Of a DNA stretch of 64,000 nt, positions 12,519 through 25,600 are shown piece by piece; positions within the stretch are counted from its first letter, which is position 1, and each line of letters opens with the position of its first letter. The DNA is from Ooceraea biroi (taxonomy: Eukaryota > Arthropoda > Insecta > Hymenoptera > Formicidae): positions 2,666,001-2,730,000 of the forward strand of contig NC_039519.1 in assembly GCF_003672135.1 (NCBI RefSeq). The letters are read 5' to 3'. The notes beneath the pieces were generated by a model. It was not told the DNA's origin. It saw only the letters and a program-made list of their open reading frames with translations, and made no database searches. The position numbers and the translations under genes were made by a program.

Positions 12519-15500
12519 TTAATCGATTATCTACTAACTTAAGTGTATAAATTAGGATGTAAGCGTAGGAATTAGTATATGATTAACGAAATTCGAAGAA
12601 CAAAACGAAAACGGTGCGTGTAATGCAACGAAGCAACCGGAACTTGTAAATTTTTAGAATTGATTACTTGCATATATTTGTAAATAACATTACGATCGTG
12701 TATGGATATTTCCGATATCGTCGCTGTACTAATTGTATCGATAAGAACGGTTTTGTATATATTAAGTCACTTCGAGCGAGCATATAGAATAAGAGTGTGA
12801 GTAGCTGTCGACGTTTTTATATATGTGGATGTTCCTGCAAACAAAATTATCGTGTCTTCGACGTGTATCAGAACGATTCAATCCAGACAAGAGAGGCATT
12901 TGATCTCTCTCTTTCCACAAAGTTTGAATGCTGCTTTGAGTTGCTCGCAATTGGAAATGTAACGTTCCTAGTTATGTACAATGCAATTAATTAAGTGCGA
13001 TTGCTAAGCTAGTCTTTAAATTGGAAGTAGATTGATATCTGAACGATAAGTTACACGTAAAAGATTTATATCGATAATTTGAAATTAACATTTCGTATCT
13101 TCACGCCGAAAAACTATTCGAAATATTTTTGTGACGTATTATTTGTTATCATATCGTTGATGAACGACGTGGTTAGTAGTATTGATTTGAAATTCGCGGC
13201 TCAGAGAGATGGTGCATCCGCAGCATCGACGTTCTCGTGTTGCGCATGGCAAATTTGCACGAGAAACGGCGCCCGCTTTTCGAAACGTCGAATAGTCCAT
13301 AATTCGCGTTGATCTGCATTTACATCGACATGAGAAACATTCAGCATTGATTCACGTCCGCTCAATGATACAATCGAATTTTGAGAATTTATTTATACAT
13401 ACGTACACACATCTTCCATACCGATTAAATCCCTTGGCATGAACAACATATATTCTATGTCGCAACTCAGGAGCTCCCTGGAATCCAGATGTAAATACTA
13501 ACTATAAGATTATATTACGATGATGTACTGTAAAGTGAATGGAATATCTGTAAATAATCGCAGCTTTCTATGATGTTACATAAAGTGGTACACGATCAAT
13601 TGTAGAACCAATGCTCAAGATTTCCTATCAAAAATGTTTCTTATCAATAATATTTGTATTACATACTTTATATTCTATTTGTAATAATAATATGTAATGT
13701 AATTTATAGTAGTCTCAATGTCTCAAATTTCTCGATTCTCTTATTTATTAAATTTTTGGAAAACGCGACTTTTCAAAATTTAAAGTACAAAACCGAGAAC
13801 ATCTAGGATTAGTATGTAAATTTAAAGTTACACGTATCAGTTTATATACATATTGCTTTGGATGAGCAGTTGGCAAGATATTCATATCATTAAATTCATC
13901 CATGCAAATATCGTGTACCACTTAAATTCAAATTTCTGTTAGCTGTAACTACCATAGTCTATCGACGCGAGAAAGATCGATTTCAGTGAGCTTACCACCT
14001 TACCAGCTTTCTAGAGATTAATATTCGCAGAATAAAATTTCATAGACGAAGAGATCCCGAAAAATATTGTAAAGAGAATTATGTTTCCATCGCCGTAGTT
14101 GTAGAGATGAATCCTGTTGTAATTGAATGGAGACGAATGCAAATGGAATGAATAAATATCGAATGTTTAACCCACTTTGTCCTATTTCATATGTTTTTTA
14201 AATTTTTTCCGTATAAATGTTCTCATCTTAATGAACTTAAATAAACTTTATGACTTTAAATAATTAAAATAAATTAATTAATGTTCATGGTAACATTTAT
14301 AAGTTGCTATTTTTCAACACATGCAAGCAAATTGTGGATATTGCGACTTTACATCTTGATAATGAAATCTATTTAATCTATATTCAAATACAAAAATTTC
14401 ACTTTATGATGATTCTGTCAATTGTTAACTAATCAAGTCCTCGCTCTTTCAAAAACGTACAATACAGACGCGATATTGCAGAATGTGGAATAACGTATCG
14501 CATTACGTAAATAGGAAAATTAACATCGAGCAGAAGGTATATATTTGAAGTATATATTTGAAGTAGCAGTAGTTGATTCTGCTGTAGATGGCAGATAACA
14601 CAAGCCACCCTTACCATATCTCGAACTGGTCCTTTGATGTATGCGCACAAACAGCATCCGCGTATTGTGTATCTCTCCGCGGGATAGATGAAAAATGAGA
14701 CGGGTCTTTATGTATCTATTGAAAGCCGCATGCGAGTGCCCCATTCTTCTATGTAAGCCCGCAATATATCCCACTGACATACGCGTCAGAGCTCAGCTGG
14801 CTGGATATTACCGTTTCATTCGATTTATTATAGATTCAGGACAGTTGTCAAAAGCGAGGACGCGGAGACCCGATTGTACTTACGGATTACATATGCGTGA
14901 GCTTTATCTTGCTATCAATTTCCACGTTATTTTAAAACGGAGAAGCATACGTAATGATAAGCCGACATGATCAAAATGAAGCAATTAGTTTGCTTTAATG
15001 CCGGCAAGGATTTATAATATATGTGCAAAATATCGAGCAGAGTAATTCGGAGCAAAGGTATTATTGTCAATAATATTTTTACCATGTTTTACGAAACAGA
15101 TTCGTTCACAACCGATCTTAGCAATTTAATTACAAGAGAAAGTATCGACATTACACGCGCGGTTAAGATGTAAAGATATAGCTAAGCGTTTCGGGAACCG
15201 AAATACATACGATGGAAGATAAGTAATAAATTTGTATTTCATGTTTACACGAACATGTTCCTGATGTCGACAGTGCCTACAGGACTAAAACGCGTGCAAG
15301 AAGCACGGGCAGTGGCGCAACCGGATCAGCCGCGAATATCGCAGCGTTAATCGCGACATAGCTGTGTTGAATGCTGGATATCGTTATTAATATACACCTA
15401 TTTTATATTTATTAACAACCGGTTACTGACTATGCTATCCGCTTATCGGCGGAGACATCGATCATTTACAGCGTTACGCTTGAATCCTCATCTGGACATA

Positions 15501-17283
15501 AAAGGACGTACCGTCGTTAATTTGTTACAATTTTGATACTTGCGCGATGTGAACTTACCATCGTAGCAAAACTTTACGAAATATCCGATGGTAATGACGC
15601 CTGAAGAGAATTCCTGTATTTATTACATAATATGCAGAGACATATACAGTTACGCCACCGAGCAGCATAGACGAGATATACATTCTACCTGTACATTATG
15701 ACATGTTAATATTTATTTTTCTGTGTATTTTACGACTATAGTACTCGCCACGGTGCGCCGTGTACTTAATCGCTACTGGCATTTTATCAGCTACAGTTTG
15801 TATTATTCGCCTTTATTATTTCACGCTAACTCCCCGCGGATTTGTTACACGTGTTACAATACGTTGGATTTCAGTATGTTATATCTACAATGCCGATGAT
15901 ACAAAAGTAGGTTGCTCTGAGTATCTTCGATATACCGTTTAATTATCGCAGTCACTAAATTACTTGGAAATCATTCGCGATCGTATATAAGCACCGCAGC
16001 TACTTGGTACATAATTCAGTCGAAGCACTAAGTGGCGCTCTTAATTATGACCTGCAGCAGTTAAACCAATTAATTGCAGTGATACTCTTAAACTAAATTT
16101 AATAATAGCCATTGCATCACAGTAGTGATATTTTTCAACACTGCCATTTTGCATTTGCACATCTTAAAACGGATAATCTGGATATTAAAACTTTTGCAAA
16201 TCATCTCACCGAAAATAATTGTATTTAATTGACATTTTCAGATAATGCATCTTATATTTAGATTTTTCTGTTTGCTTTTTCATTTTATTCAGATTTCTTA
16301 TTTTCATGACAAACAAATATAAATATTATATCTTGTTGATATGTCTTCATATATACAATATATTGCAAAGATGTTACTGAGGCATCTTAACCGTGATACA
16401 TGGAATAATGAAAAATAATTTTTCATAGTATTATCTTTGCAAATAGCACTTATTATGATCACTAAAGTGAATAAATTAATATAGGTTGCTTATCGATGTT
16501 CACATTATTCTGAAATGTTCAGTCTAAACTGTTTAAATTCGCGCAAATTTGCAGGAAGATATTAACGGAATGAAAATTAATATACAGGGGAATAGATGAC
16601 TTTTTATGTTACAAATAGAATAATTAAATGAGAATTACTAATATAATTATCTTTATGCGAAAGATTCGATTTTTACATTTTTAGATTATCAGCTCTCATA
16701 ACATGCTTTTAGATTGTTTCTCAAATACATTTTCGTTCTACAAAATGCTTCAAGAAATAATCTTTTTGACAACAAAATTTCCTTTCTCTGTTTTTCTTTA
16801 TCTATTATAGTCTCCTTTGACCCATTTCGCGAAACTCAACTTTCCTCATATCTGATATTCAATAATAAGCTCTCTCTATTTGCATACGTATACATACATG
16901 TACAGATCAGTGAACGAAAATTCAAAAGCGCCATGTGCAAACCTCGCATCGTGATATTGTACTAGAATCCAGACTGTATAGAATGTCCCAGTTTATATAC
17001 GAATTTGTAGAGTGTGTTTTCCGAGACTTTGACAGCTTAAATGAAATTCTGATATTTGCAACAGTTATGATGCGATACATAGCATTAATAATTAACGGTG
17101 TGGAAATTACAGTTAATTGTTAACTGCGACATTAATCGAATAAATTGATACAATGTGTTTTAATATACAATTTATATTATCAAGTGTACTAAATTATCCA
17201 TAATTATGTTTCATGAGATTGCCAATGTCATGAAATTAGTTTATTCTATTTACAAGAAACAATAGTTTATTCAGAGACACTAC

Positions 17284-17284
17284 A

Positions 17285-17317
<33 letters not shown>
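17284..17317. repeat. (GT)/(TA)n microsatellite
   Basis: A short GT run leads into about 12 TA units. Confidence 0.9.
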
Positions 17318-18569
17318 TTTACTGTGGCAGTATAAATGATCTCCAGCGACACACCAGCTTATTCTAGTATGTACAATACATGTAGAGCATAATAAAGCGA
17401 GATCTATTCACACGCAGTACATCGATCACTGCTCGAAAGTTATTTAAGAACGCCAAGAGCCTCCTCAGTCTTGAATTAGTACTACTATATATAGTATATG
17501 TATATAATCGTATATATTATACATACTATATACAAATTATGATATATCTTGTTTTATTTCGATGAAGGAAATCACTAAAATTAATTAATTAATTCATAAA
17601 TGACAGGTTGAGTGAAATAATTACTCTTATAAGATTAGCAAATATAGTTAAGAATTTTACCAAAAACGCATTACTCAAAAATGAAATAAATGTTTCGATT
17701 AATTATCTCGAAATTGCAAAAGTTCGAATGTCGGCATGATATCTTCTCACATACTACTTATATATAGTACATATATGTATATTAATTATTATACTAATTA
17801 TACTAATGTACTGTATATAATACATTACTATACATAAGTGCTATACAGAGAATTTTATAGAATAGATTCCAACTAATGCAAATGTTTTTCTCGGTACAAA
17901 TTTTAATGAACAATGCAGAATGATCTGCCGAAATTTTTGTGGTGCAAGTCTTCAAGCAATGACTATTAGGTATATCCGATATTCTATGAGATTAATAGCT
18001 ATTCTATACACACGGTAATCGTTTTAACTCAGAAGTCAGGAGTTACGGAAAGTTATCTAAAACGACGCTGACCGATGTTACTGCGTCGATGCAGTTTTAA
18101 AGAGTAATAATTTATTCGAATAAAAAGACAGTTGCCTACTTAGCAAGAGATCGATCATGTACTTTATTATCGTTGATTACAGTGAGAGGAAATGTGAACG
18201 ATCGAAAAGAATCGTCTAAAAATCTCGATTGGAGAAGATAAAAGATATCTTTTTAGAGTTTATATACAATAATATAAGAAAAGAAATGATCTTTCTATTT
18301 CCATTAAGAAATATTAAAATTTATATCATAAGAACATAAAATTGAAAGTTTGTTTGTATTCTGAATTATTCATAACTGTTTCACGATTATGATAAATAAG
18401 TACAATAGAAATGTGTAAATTAATATAAAGTAAAGATACAAACCTTTTGCGCATCGCGTGCAGTTTTTCCCTATTCATAATACGTAATCATGTTTAAGTA
18501 ATATATCCTTTGAAACATTTGATATACTTCTCTTAAAAAATCAACAGTGTAAACGAGACTTTAGCTTAT

Positions 18570-18599
18570 CAGTCGAGCAACTTATTCTTTGCTCGACTG
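18570..18599. repeat. Perfect 11-bp inverted repeat (hairpin)
   Basis: CAGTCGAGCAA and its exact reverse complement flank an 8-nt spacer. It lies downstream of gene B on the - strand, beyond the first AATAAA. Confidence 0.7.
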
Positions 18600-18951
18600 G
18601 ACAGCTCCGTGTTAGCTTGCAGTTCCTCTAATAAGCGTTTAGACAGTAACTGTCTACCCCTGCAATTGGCGCAGCCACATCGTTGCATCGTTCGGCCATC
18701 GCTTCGTAGTAGTCGTCTGTTGTTGCGACGCACACCACTGACCAGATAGCCAATTAAAAATGACGCGAAACAGTGCAAATTGTCCATCCTTCGTCTGTCC
18801 CGCTTCGTCGCGGAAGTCCATTTCTCCTGAATGAGACCGTCTGCTTATTGCTCGTTGTCAGCGTCAATCGTTATCGAGCTCTGCAGAATGGAACACGTAA
18901 TTTCGATCGACGGAAAAGATATTTTTCACATGCTCATTATTTTATATGAAA

Positions 18952-18957
18952 TTTATT
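18952..18957 (-). promoter_or_regulatory. Candidate poly(A) signal for gene B
   Basis: TTTATT on the + strand, that is AATAAA on the - strand, 583 nt past the gene B stop. It is the first canonical signal I could find in that direction. Further copies occur near 18.1 kb. Confidence 0.4.
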
Positions 18958-19539
18958 AGATATATATGCAAAATAATTTCAGATACATGAAACGTTGCTC
19001 AAAAAAATAAGACTATACATAGCAGGCAGAAATCAGCTATCTTCTGTATTAAATAAGAATAAAATTAAGTAAAATAATTAAAAAAAAGCGAGTAAGAACG
19101 CTTAAACCGCATCTCGTCAAAAATCAGCCAATGTTGATCGCGATTGTTGGAACTTATGGACAATTCAGTTATCTTCGTGACGTTGCTAACGTGGCCTTAA
19201 AATAAATCAGAGTAGGAAACTGTAACATGATTCCGGTCACGGGGTAGATCTGCGCACTCAACTATTGTTCTGAAACTATCCGCAATGATCATCCCTTAAG
19301 TCGTAATCCTCCCTTAGCGAACTCCGACGACGCCGGTCGGAGCTATCGCTATATGTATCACGCTACTTATAGTATTATTATCTTATCGTTTAAGTTTAAA
19401 TGGTCAACGCAGTCCTCGACGATATTCATCCTCGACTGAAGTCCCTGAGCGATGGATTTACAAGTGGATGTACAAAGTCACGATGGTTCGATGATCGAAG
19501 TACGCGCGTGATAGCGTGCAGAGCCACCGTGGACAGATC

Positions 19540-19694
19540 TCAGGCTGGATGCAATGTTTGCATCTGCGGATGATGATGCAGGCACAGGCACAACGCGATG
19601 ACAATCATCGAGAGTAATGAGCTACTGTTGCTGGTGGCGCTGGATTCATCGTAATCCGTTACATCGCCACTCTTCTCCTTGCGGCCTCGTGAAA
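19540..19694 (-). CDS. Gene B terminal exon with GPI-type C-terminus
   Basis: The acceptor is aactcgcag/TTTCACG. The frame ends at TGA (19542-19540). Basic and acidic polar residues (RGRKEKSGDVTDYDESS) lead into a small-residue stretch (SATSNSSS, candidate omega-site region) and then the hydrophobic LLSMIVIALCLCL. A short His-rich tail of about ten residues follows, which is slightly unusual for a GPI signal. Confidence 0.85.
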
Positions 19695-22600
19695 CTGCGA
19701 GTTCAGATACAAAAAATATACTCGAGTCTACAAAGATTTTCAAAAGACATACAGTGAAAGAATAATTTATTCTTATTCTCAAAGTGAAATCCTTGGAGAA
19801 TTGAAATTCCTTTGTATTATTTCAAGAAAGTTTGCAAAAAAAGTGAAAAAAGTCCCACGTGCTGTTATTATTAAAATGTAACTTTCATCTTCGATGTATA
19901 CCTCGTTCCTTTAGCATGTCTTGATTTCCCTCCAGGATATTGTTCCCTGAATTATGCCTTAGTTTACCTGCAAACAGAGCGAGATATTGAACGATATCGT
20001 TCCTCGAAGTAAAGTTTGTATTTTGATATTGTCAATATTGCCCTAGTAAATGTTTGCGAATGCTTTTATTCATGAGTAATTATGAAAATTCTGTTTACCC
20101 ATCTTTACGCAGTATGGCCGATTTTGTATCAATGTTTCCATTAATCAACTGTGTTAAATAAATGATAACTTTGTATATTAATTAGAAGATATCTCTACTT
20201 CTTATTTTTTTACTATTAAATAAGAGTAGCTTATTTTTCATGTAAACGCGAATGATCGGTGCCAGCCTTTCGTAAACTTGCGAATGAAAAATTATTCGAT
20301 TGCTATCCTATTATTTTGATTGTTTTCTCATTCCATTTTCGTTGATTAATTGGTGTCCGCTGAATGTCTTTAAAGCAATTTGTTTCGCGACGTGATGTTC
20401 GGTTTCGGGTGGTACGTCACGACATTACTAATGACAACGCGGTTGTTAAATCAATTGCCAGAGAAGTAACGATGACAGTAGACACGAAGGGAGAAAACGA
20501 TTTATGAGACACATTTACGTCAGAATAAATACATCCGATTTAATAAATCTAAATTATACTCACTTACCCATAATAACATATTTGATAGTGATTTAACTCT
20601 TTTCTTAAGCAAGAAATATTTTCTCTTGTATAGTTTCATTTAAATTTCTGCACAATGAAATCTTGACGATGTAGTAATCAGATGGTACACTCTCCAAAAT
20701 TCTTTAATTGCAATTCGTACTATTTAAGCAGGGAAAAGTACTGCATCATTATGCAAATAAAACCTAATCTCGTCTTATTTTTCTTGCCAAAATGTGCCAA
20801 ATTTTTCATCGTTTTATGCAAAGCTTAATGTTAAATAGCTAAAGAAAGGGAGTAGAGTAAGTAGTAAGTGCTCCGTCGCTATTGGAAAATCGATCTAGCG
20901 TTTTGCCTGCGGTGAGAGCGCGAGTTCGTTTGTCTCCGTGAAAAATGTAGCTTGGACCGCGTGTTTTCTCAAGTAATGAGAAGAACGAATGAGAGCAGGG
21001 CCGTCCGTACTCGATAGAGCAAGCCCGGCGCAGATTGTTGAAGGAGCTTATGACCAACGTGTTTGTCTTCACGTTGTTAAGTATTAGCACGAAATTTCCG
21101 AGACGTCGCGCCGTTGCCCTCGCATGTACCAAAGAATTGACCCATGCTTTATATTTATCGGTGTCTCTACTATTTCTCTGGAAAAGGTGAGCAACAATCG
21201 CTCTGATAAATGAGACCAAGATAATTTTACCCAATCTCGCTTCATGGCAGTAATGAATTATCTTACCAGAGATTTAATAACATGGATATGACAAGAACTT
21301 CATCCTCAGTCAGTATTAATTAAACCAATTATTAATACCTCCAATTTTTCGTTAATGTTAAAACACACGGAAAGTTTTGAACATTTATACATTATTTTAC
21401 GGATTTGATTTTAAAGTGCGCGTATCTATATTTGACTCTTCTGCAGGAGCGTATATTTAAGCGTACGTGGCGAGGTGGAAAGAGTCCAATAAAATGGACG
21501 CCGAAACCGGTCTCTATAAATCTTCCATCGTGCAATGCTACGTTGCCTCACAATCTGTTGGCATCAAAATATTTTGCATATATCGATTTCCGGTCGCCGG
21601 GCATACGGGAAGTTGGACCGAAGACGGGTCAATAATAAATCCCGGATTTTTCATTATGATGGTGCGAAAGATACTTGATGAAATATGAAAGTAAGCTGCC
21701 TTTACAAGCGGCTCGCGTTGACATCACCTTCGTGCACGGATTATTTATTGCTGCTAGCGAGCAACGCGCAGCTCTCGCGCTATACTAATTATGGTAATAA
21801 CTCGTGTGTACGGCCTTATAATCGTACATTTGTTTAAAAAATTTCGCTTCAGCACGGGTGGGCGAGAATACGTTTGGGTCGTTGTGCAAAGATAACGAGC
21901 GAGAATGAGCTGATTTAGGATTTAGCGTTAATTATGTGTGCCGAATTAATTCGTATTTATATCGTATTTATGTCCGGCTATCTTGCGCTTTGCAGCGCGC
22001 AGCGATTGCATAAAGACTCGCGATGAAACCGTATCCGCGGCCGAGAGAAGTCCGCGTGGCCATAAAAACATCGATTAGCCATAAAACGAAGACGGGGCGA
22101 GATGTTTAAAGTTTTCCCGTTGCAAAATGAACCATTAAAGCAGCGAGCGAAGACTCAAGCGTCTTGGAACTATATCACGACCGTCGAGAGCGTCTTAAAG
22201 CACGTGCTTCAAAGGGTGGATTTTATATCGACGTTTTTCATCTCCTAATATAGTATATATATACATAGACAGCACAGTTATATCACATTATAGCGGTACA
22301 TTGCGCGGTGGTATGTCAGCGCCATACCTACATCTATAGAAAACCCATAACTGCCATGTAACTACGATCAATCGTCTATCGTTAAAAGTTACTTATTATA
22401 GTCTTCATCGAAAAAAATTTTAGTATCTGATTTTCTAGCCAAACTATCTCTGAAAGATAATGCGGTTAATGCTCGAGATTAGTGGGGGATTTTCTAAAAA
22501 GCGAAAATGATTTGAAAATACATAAAAGTACCAAATGTAATTGACTTTGTAATGTCTTTATGCGTTAGGTATTTCAGGATAAATATACGCGTTTCGCCCA

Positions 22601-25600
22601 GAAAGAGAAAAAGAGCCAAAGTAGATAACAAAATACTTTACGTGCGCTTAGTTAATACGCGGGCAGAGCGCAACGAAATACAGCGAAGCACGGTGCAGCG
22701 CACTGACATGTAATTTACCATCTCCTTTGAGGGGCCGATGTATTGTTCTACAAAGCTCTTCCCGTATTATTATCTCTTTGAATACATCCGCGTACTCGAA
22801 ATACCGCGCCGAGAGAAGAGGGTCGTGGTAAAACCGAATTGGTACTCTAAATGCCCGTTCGCCATGCATTTTGTCCCCTCGCTCCTCGTTTGCATGCTAA
22901 AGATGAATCCGATAGTTCCACGCCCGAAGAAATCTCGGCGAGACGAAATCAAATATCTCGCCATCAACTTGCAAATGTACCTCATTGTTACATCATATCA
23001 AAGAAGCGCACACCCCTAATTATTCAGAATTATTAGCGATAAATTTCCTCACAACGATAAAATTGCACAATGTAATTATCAAAACCACCGTCTGCAAATA
23101 TATACACCTTTCCCACAAGCCTCTAAACTTGGGCAAGTCTTTTCCAAAGAGCTTGCAAGTTTTCGACCAAGAGATACGCGTGCACGCGCTTATTTAGAAA
23201 GTATGTTACGCACGACGCTAAGACGTTAACGCGTACGCGTGCGAGAGAGACGAGAGTCCCTTTGCGGAAACTTCAGCCTCCCCTTCCTTTTTCCTCCGCA
23301 ATGAAAAGCAGGTTGGCGCGGTAGGTGCAGGAGCCGAAATGGTATTCATCCGGGTCTCTTTAAAAAGTCGTTTCTCTAAACGTCCATCTCTGCTATCGCA
23401 GCGGTACCGCTCGCGCGAGCACGGGGGCTGTGCTCGCATCCCCCGGTGCATTCTGCACGAGCTTGCATCAACCCTCATGCCGACTTTTGTGCGCGTTCCT
23501 CCCGCGACGGCGGCCTGTCGTGCAAACGAGACGGTTGGTCGGTCGGTCTGTCCGCGAAACCCGACACGACGGCGAGGCTCCTATTCATCCGCGATTTTAC
23601 GTTGAAATAGTGCCGACCCTCTCCTGGAGCCCCGCGCCGTGCTCGGCGATGAAGAAGCTCGAATTTAGTCGGATGGAAAACTTGAAATGCCTTAACAAGC
23701 GCGGGTGACACAGATTCACGTGGGACGTGTGCTTTTCTTGCGTTTCTCGATGGCGGTCGCGTTATTTCCCTCCTCTCTATGCGTTTATTACCAGCAATTA
23801 TTACAACCCGAAAAAATCGCGATGGTATTTTAAGTTTGATGAAACCTGGTGTAAGCATTTGTGTTGCTACATCTATTGTTCCTGAATCATATTTTTGAAT
23901 CAATATTTTTGCTTTATGAATAGCTCTGTGAATAGTTATCGATATTATTGTAGCGACATCGGAAGATACAACTCGTGAAACACAACATTCTAAAAATGAA
24001 AAGTATTCGATGCTCATTTATTTCATCAAAGTGAGAATGTACGTAATATCGACACATTCGAGAACACTGAAAGCACAAGATAATGCCACGATTGTACAAG
24101 TACAATGTTTGGTGCATCTATATAATGTTAAAACGTACACTAGTTCCTCTGACTGGCCTCGAATATAGAGAGCGTTCAATGTACGGATTCGATCGCACAA
24201 ACTGGCTGCTCGATCTAATTAATCAGCGACCCGTTCGTCTGCCGCAAGTACACTACGCTTCGTCATATAAAACATATTTCTCGACATAAAGCGAGCAATA
24301 AAGGCGAATAATCGATTTATTTTTCGGGCAACAAGATTGGAATGATACGGTTAATTAATTGACGGCTTAATCACATTAACAATTATAGCTTCGTATTTCC
24401 TACAACATATTTTTATTTACGACTTTATTGAAAGTTATAATCTAGTTTCGAAAATAATCCCCTTTTTTATGTTCGAAAAATTTTGTCTCATTACACGTGT
24501 AAGATATGCAATTCTGCTCACACACAATTGTTTAAAACGGAGTTTGCTACGTTCTCGCAAGATCCTATGGTGTTTCAATGTGTTCGATTTTAATAAAGGA
24601 TTGATTTTATATAATTTTTTGTATGTAACAGAAAAATAACACGTTTGGCTAATTGCAAGGAAAATATATTACTTACCTTTGTTTCTGGTGCTGCTGGCGT
24701 TGGAAGTGGAACTCGATAATTCTGAAACATAAATAGTTCATTATTATTCAAACAATGGTACATCGTCGGTACGTGTCACGTCAAATTGACGTGACACGTG
24801 CCGAAAACGCGAACCAAAGAATACGTCCAGAGACGTGAAGGATCTTTTGAAGGGCGATTCAGCCTGACTGTCATAGCTAAGAAATAACGAGGCGAGCGGT
24901 AACACGGATAGTCTTTTCAAGTCGCACTGCAACTCGACTTTGTTTATGCATGTTCTAACTCGCGCAGGTTCTAACTCCTTGTTATCTTTCACTTTACGAG
25001 TGCAAACAACTTCAACGTGCGCGTAGGTGCGCGCTTTGCGCTTTACTGTTTTCAGACCGGCGCGATTCACTCACTAGGGGTAGGTAGGTAGGTAGGTACC
25101 ATACCACCCGCAACTGTATAGCTCGACGTTTTGAGTGTGTACAAGAACTTTCCCCGTGATTCCGAATCGGAGGCGTCGTCCCTTCGCGCAAGTCGTCGGA
25201 ATACTTTCGCGAAATATTGTTTTATTCATAAGCGCGAGCATACTTTTAAGAAATATAAGTTTCCACCTGCCCCGGCAGGTCGGATTTCGGTGTGTCGGTG
25301 TATTTCATAAAAATTCCAACTATTTTAACACAGCTGCTGCTTAATAAGCCGCAGCCAAGTGCGCGCCAAGCGCGAGCAAGCTGCATTATTTGCTGGTCTA
25401 CTTGAATCCGATTCAGCCAAAAAGTATCTCTTACGTATCATAATGTAAAATAATATAAAAATATTATTTCGTTATAATACAATTTATTTCACATTTTGAA
25501 TAGTTTTGTGAATAAAATCTGGAATTTTTATATTAATTTTGCTAGAAAAGATGTATTTCCATGATGCTTATTATCGCGGCCATTCCATTGCGTATAGATT

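Larger units (their letters stand above)
10888..19539. other. Convergent intergenic region between genes A and B (3' UTRs and spacer)
   Basis: AT-rich DNA between the two stop codons. It should hold both 3' UTRs. I saw the MITE at 12363-12518, the (GT)/(TA) run near 17.3 kb, AT-rich hairpin-forming stretches at about 17485-17535 and 17755-17830, and a hairpin at 18570-18599. No additional protein-coding gene could be supported. Confidence 0.6.

Noticed and set aside
14168..14184. Second piggyBac-like end (TTAACCCACTTTGTCC)
   Set aside because: No matching inverted end with TTAA found nearby.
18569..18787. 72-codon frame with a CxxC pair downstream of gene B
   Set aside because: Lies past the first poly(A) signal and overlaps another open frame; no homology recognised.
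20839..21234. 131-codon open frame on the - strand inside a gene B intron
   Set aside because: Not in a frame or position that joins neighbouring exons, and no known family.
23475..24017. 180-codon open frame on the - strand
   Set aside because: No family resemblance, overlapping frames on the other strand, no splice evidence; likely chance in a GC-richer intronic stretch.
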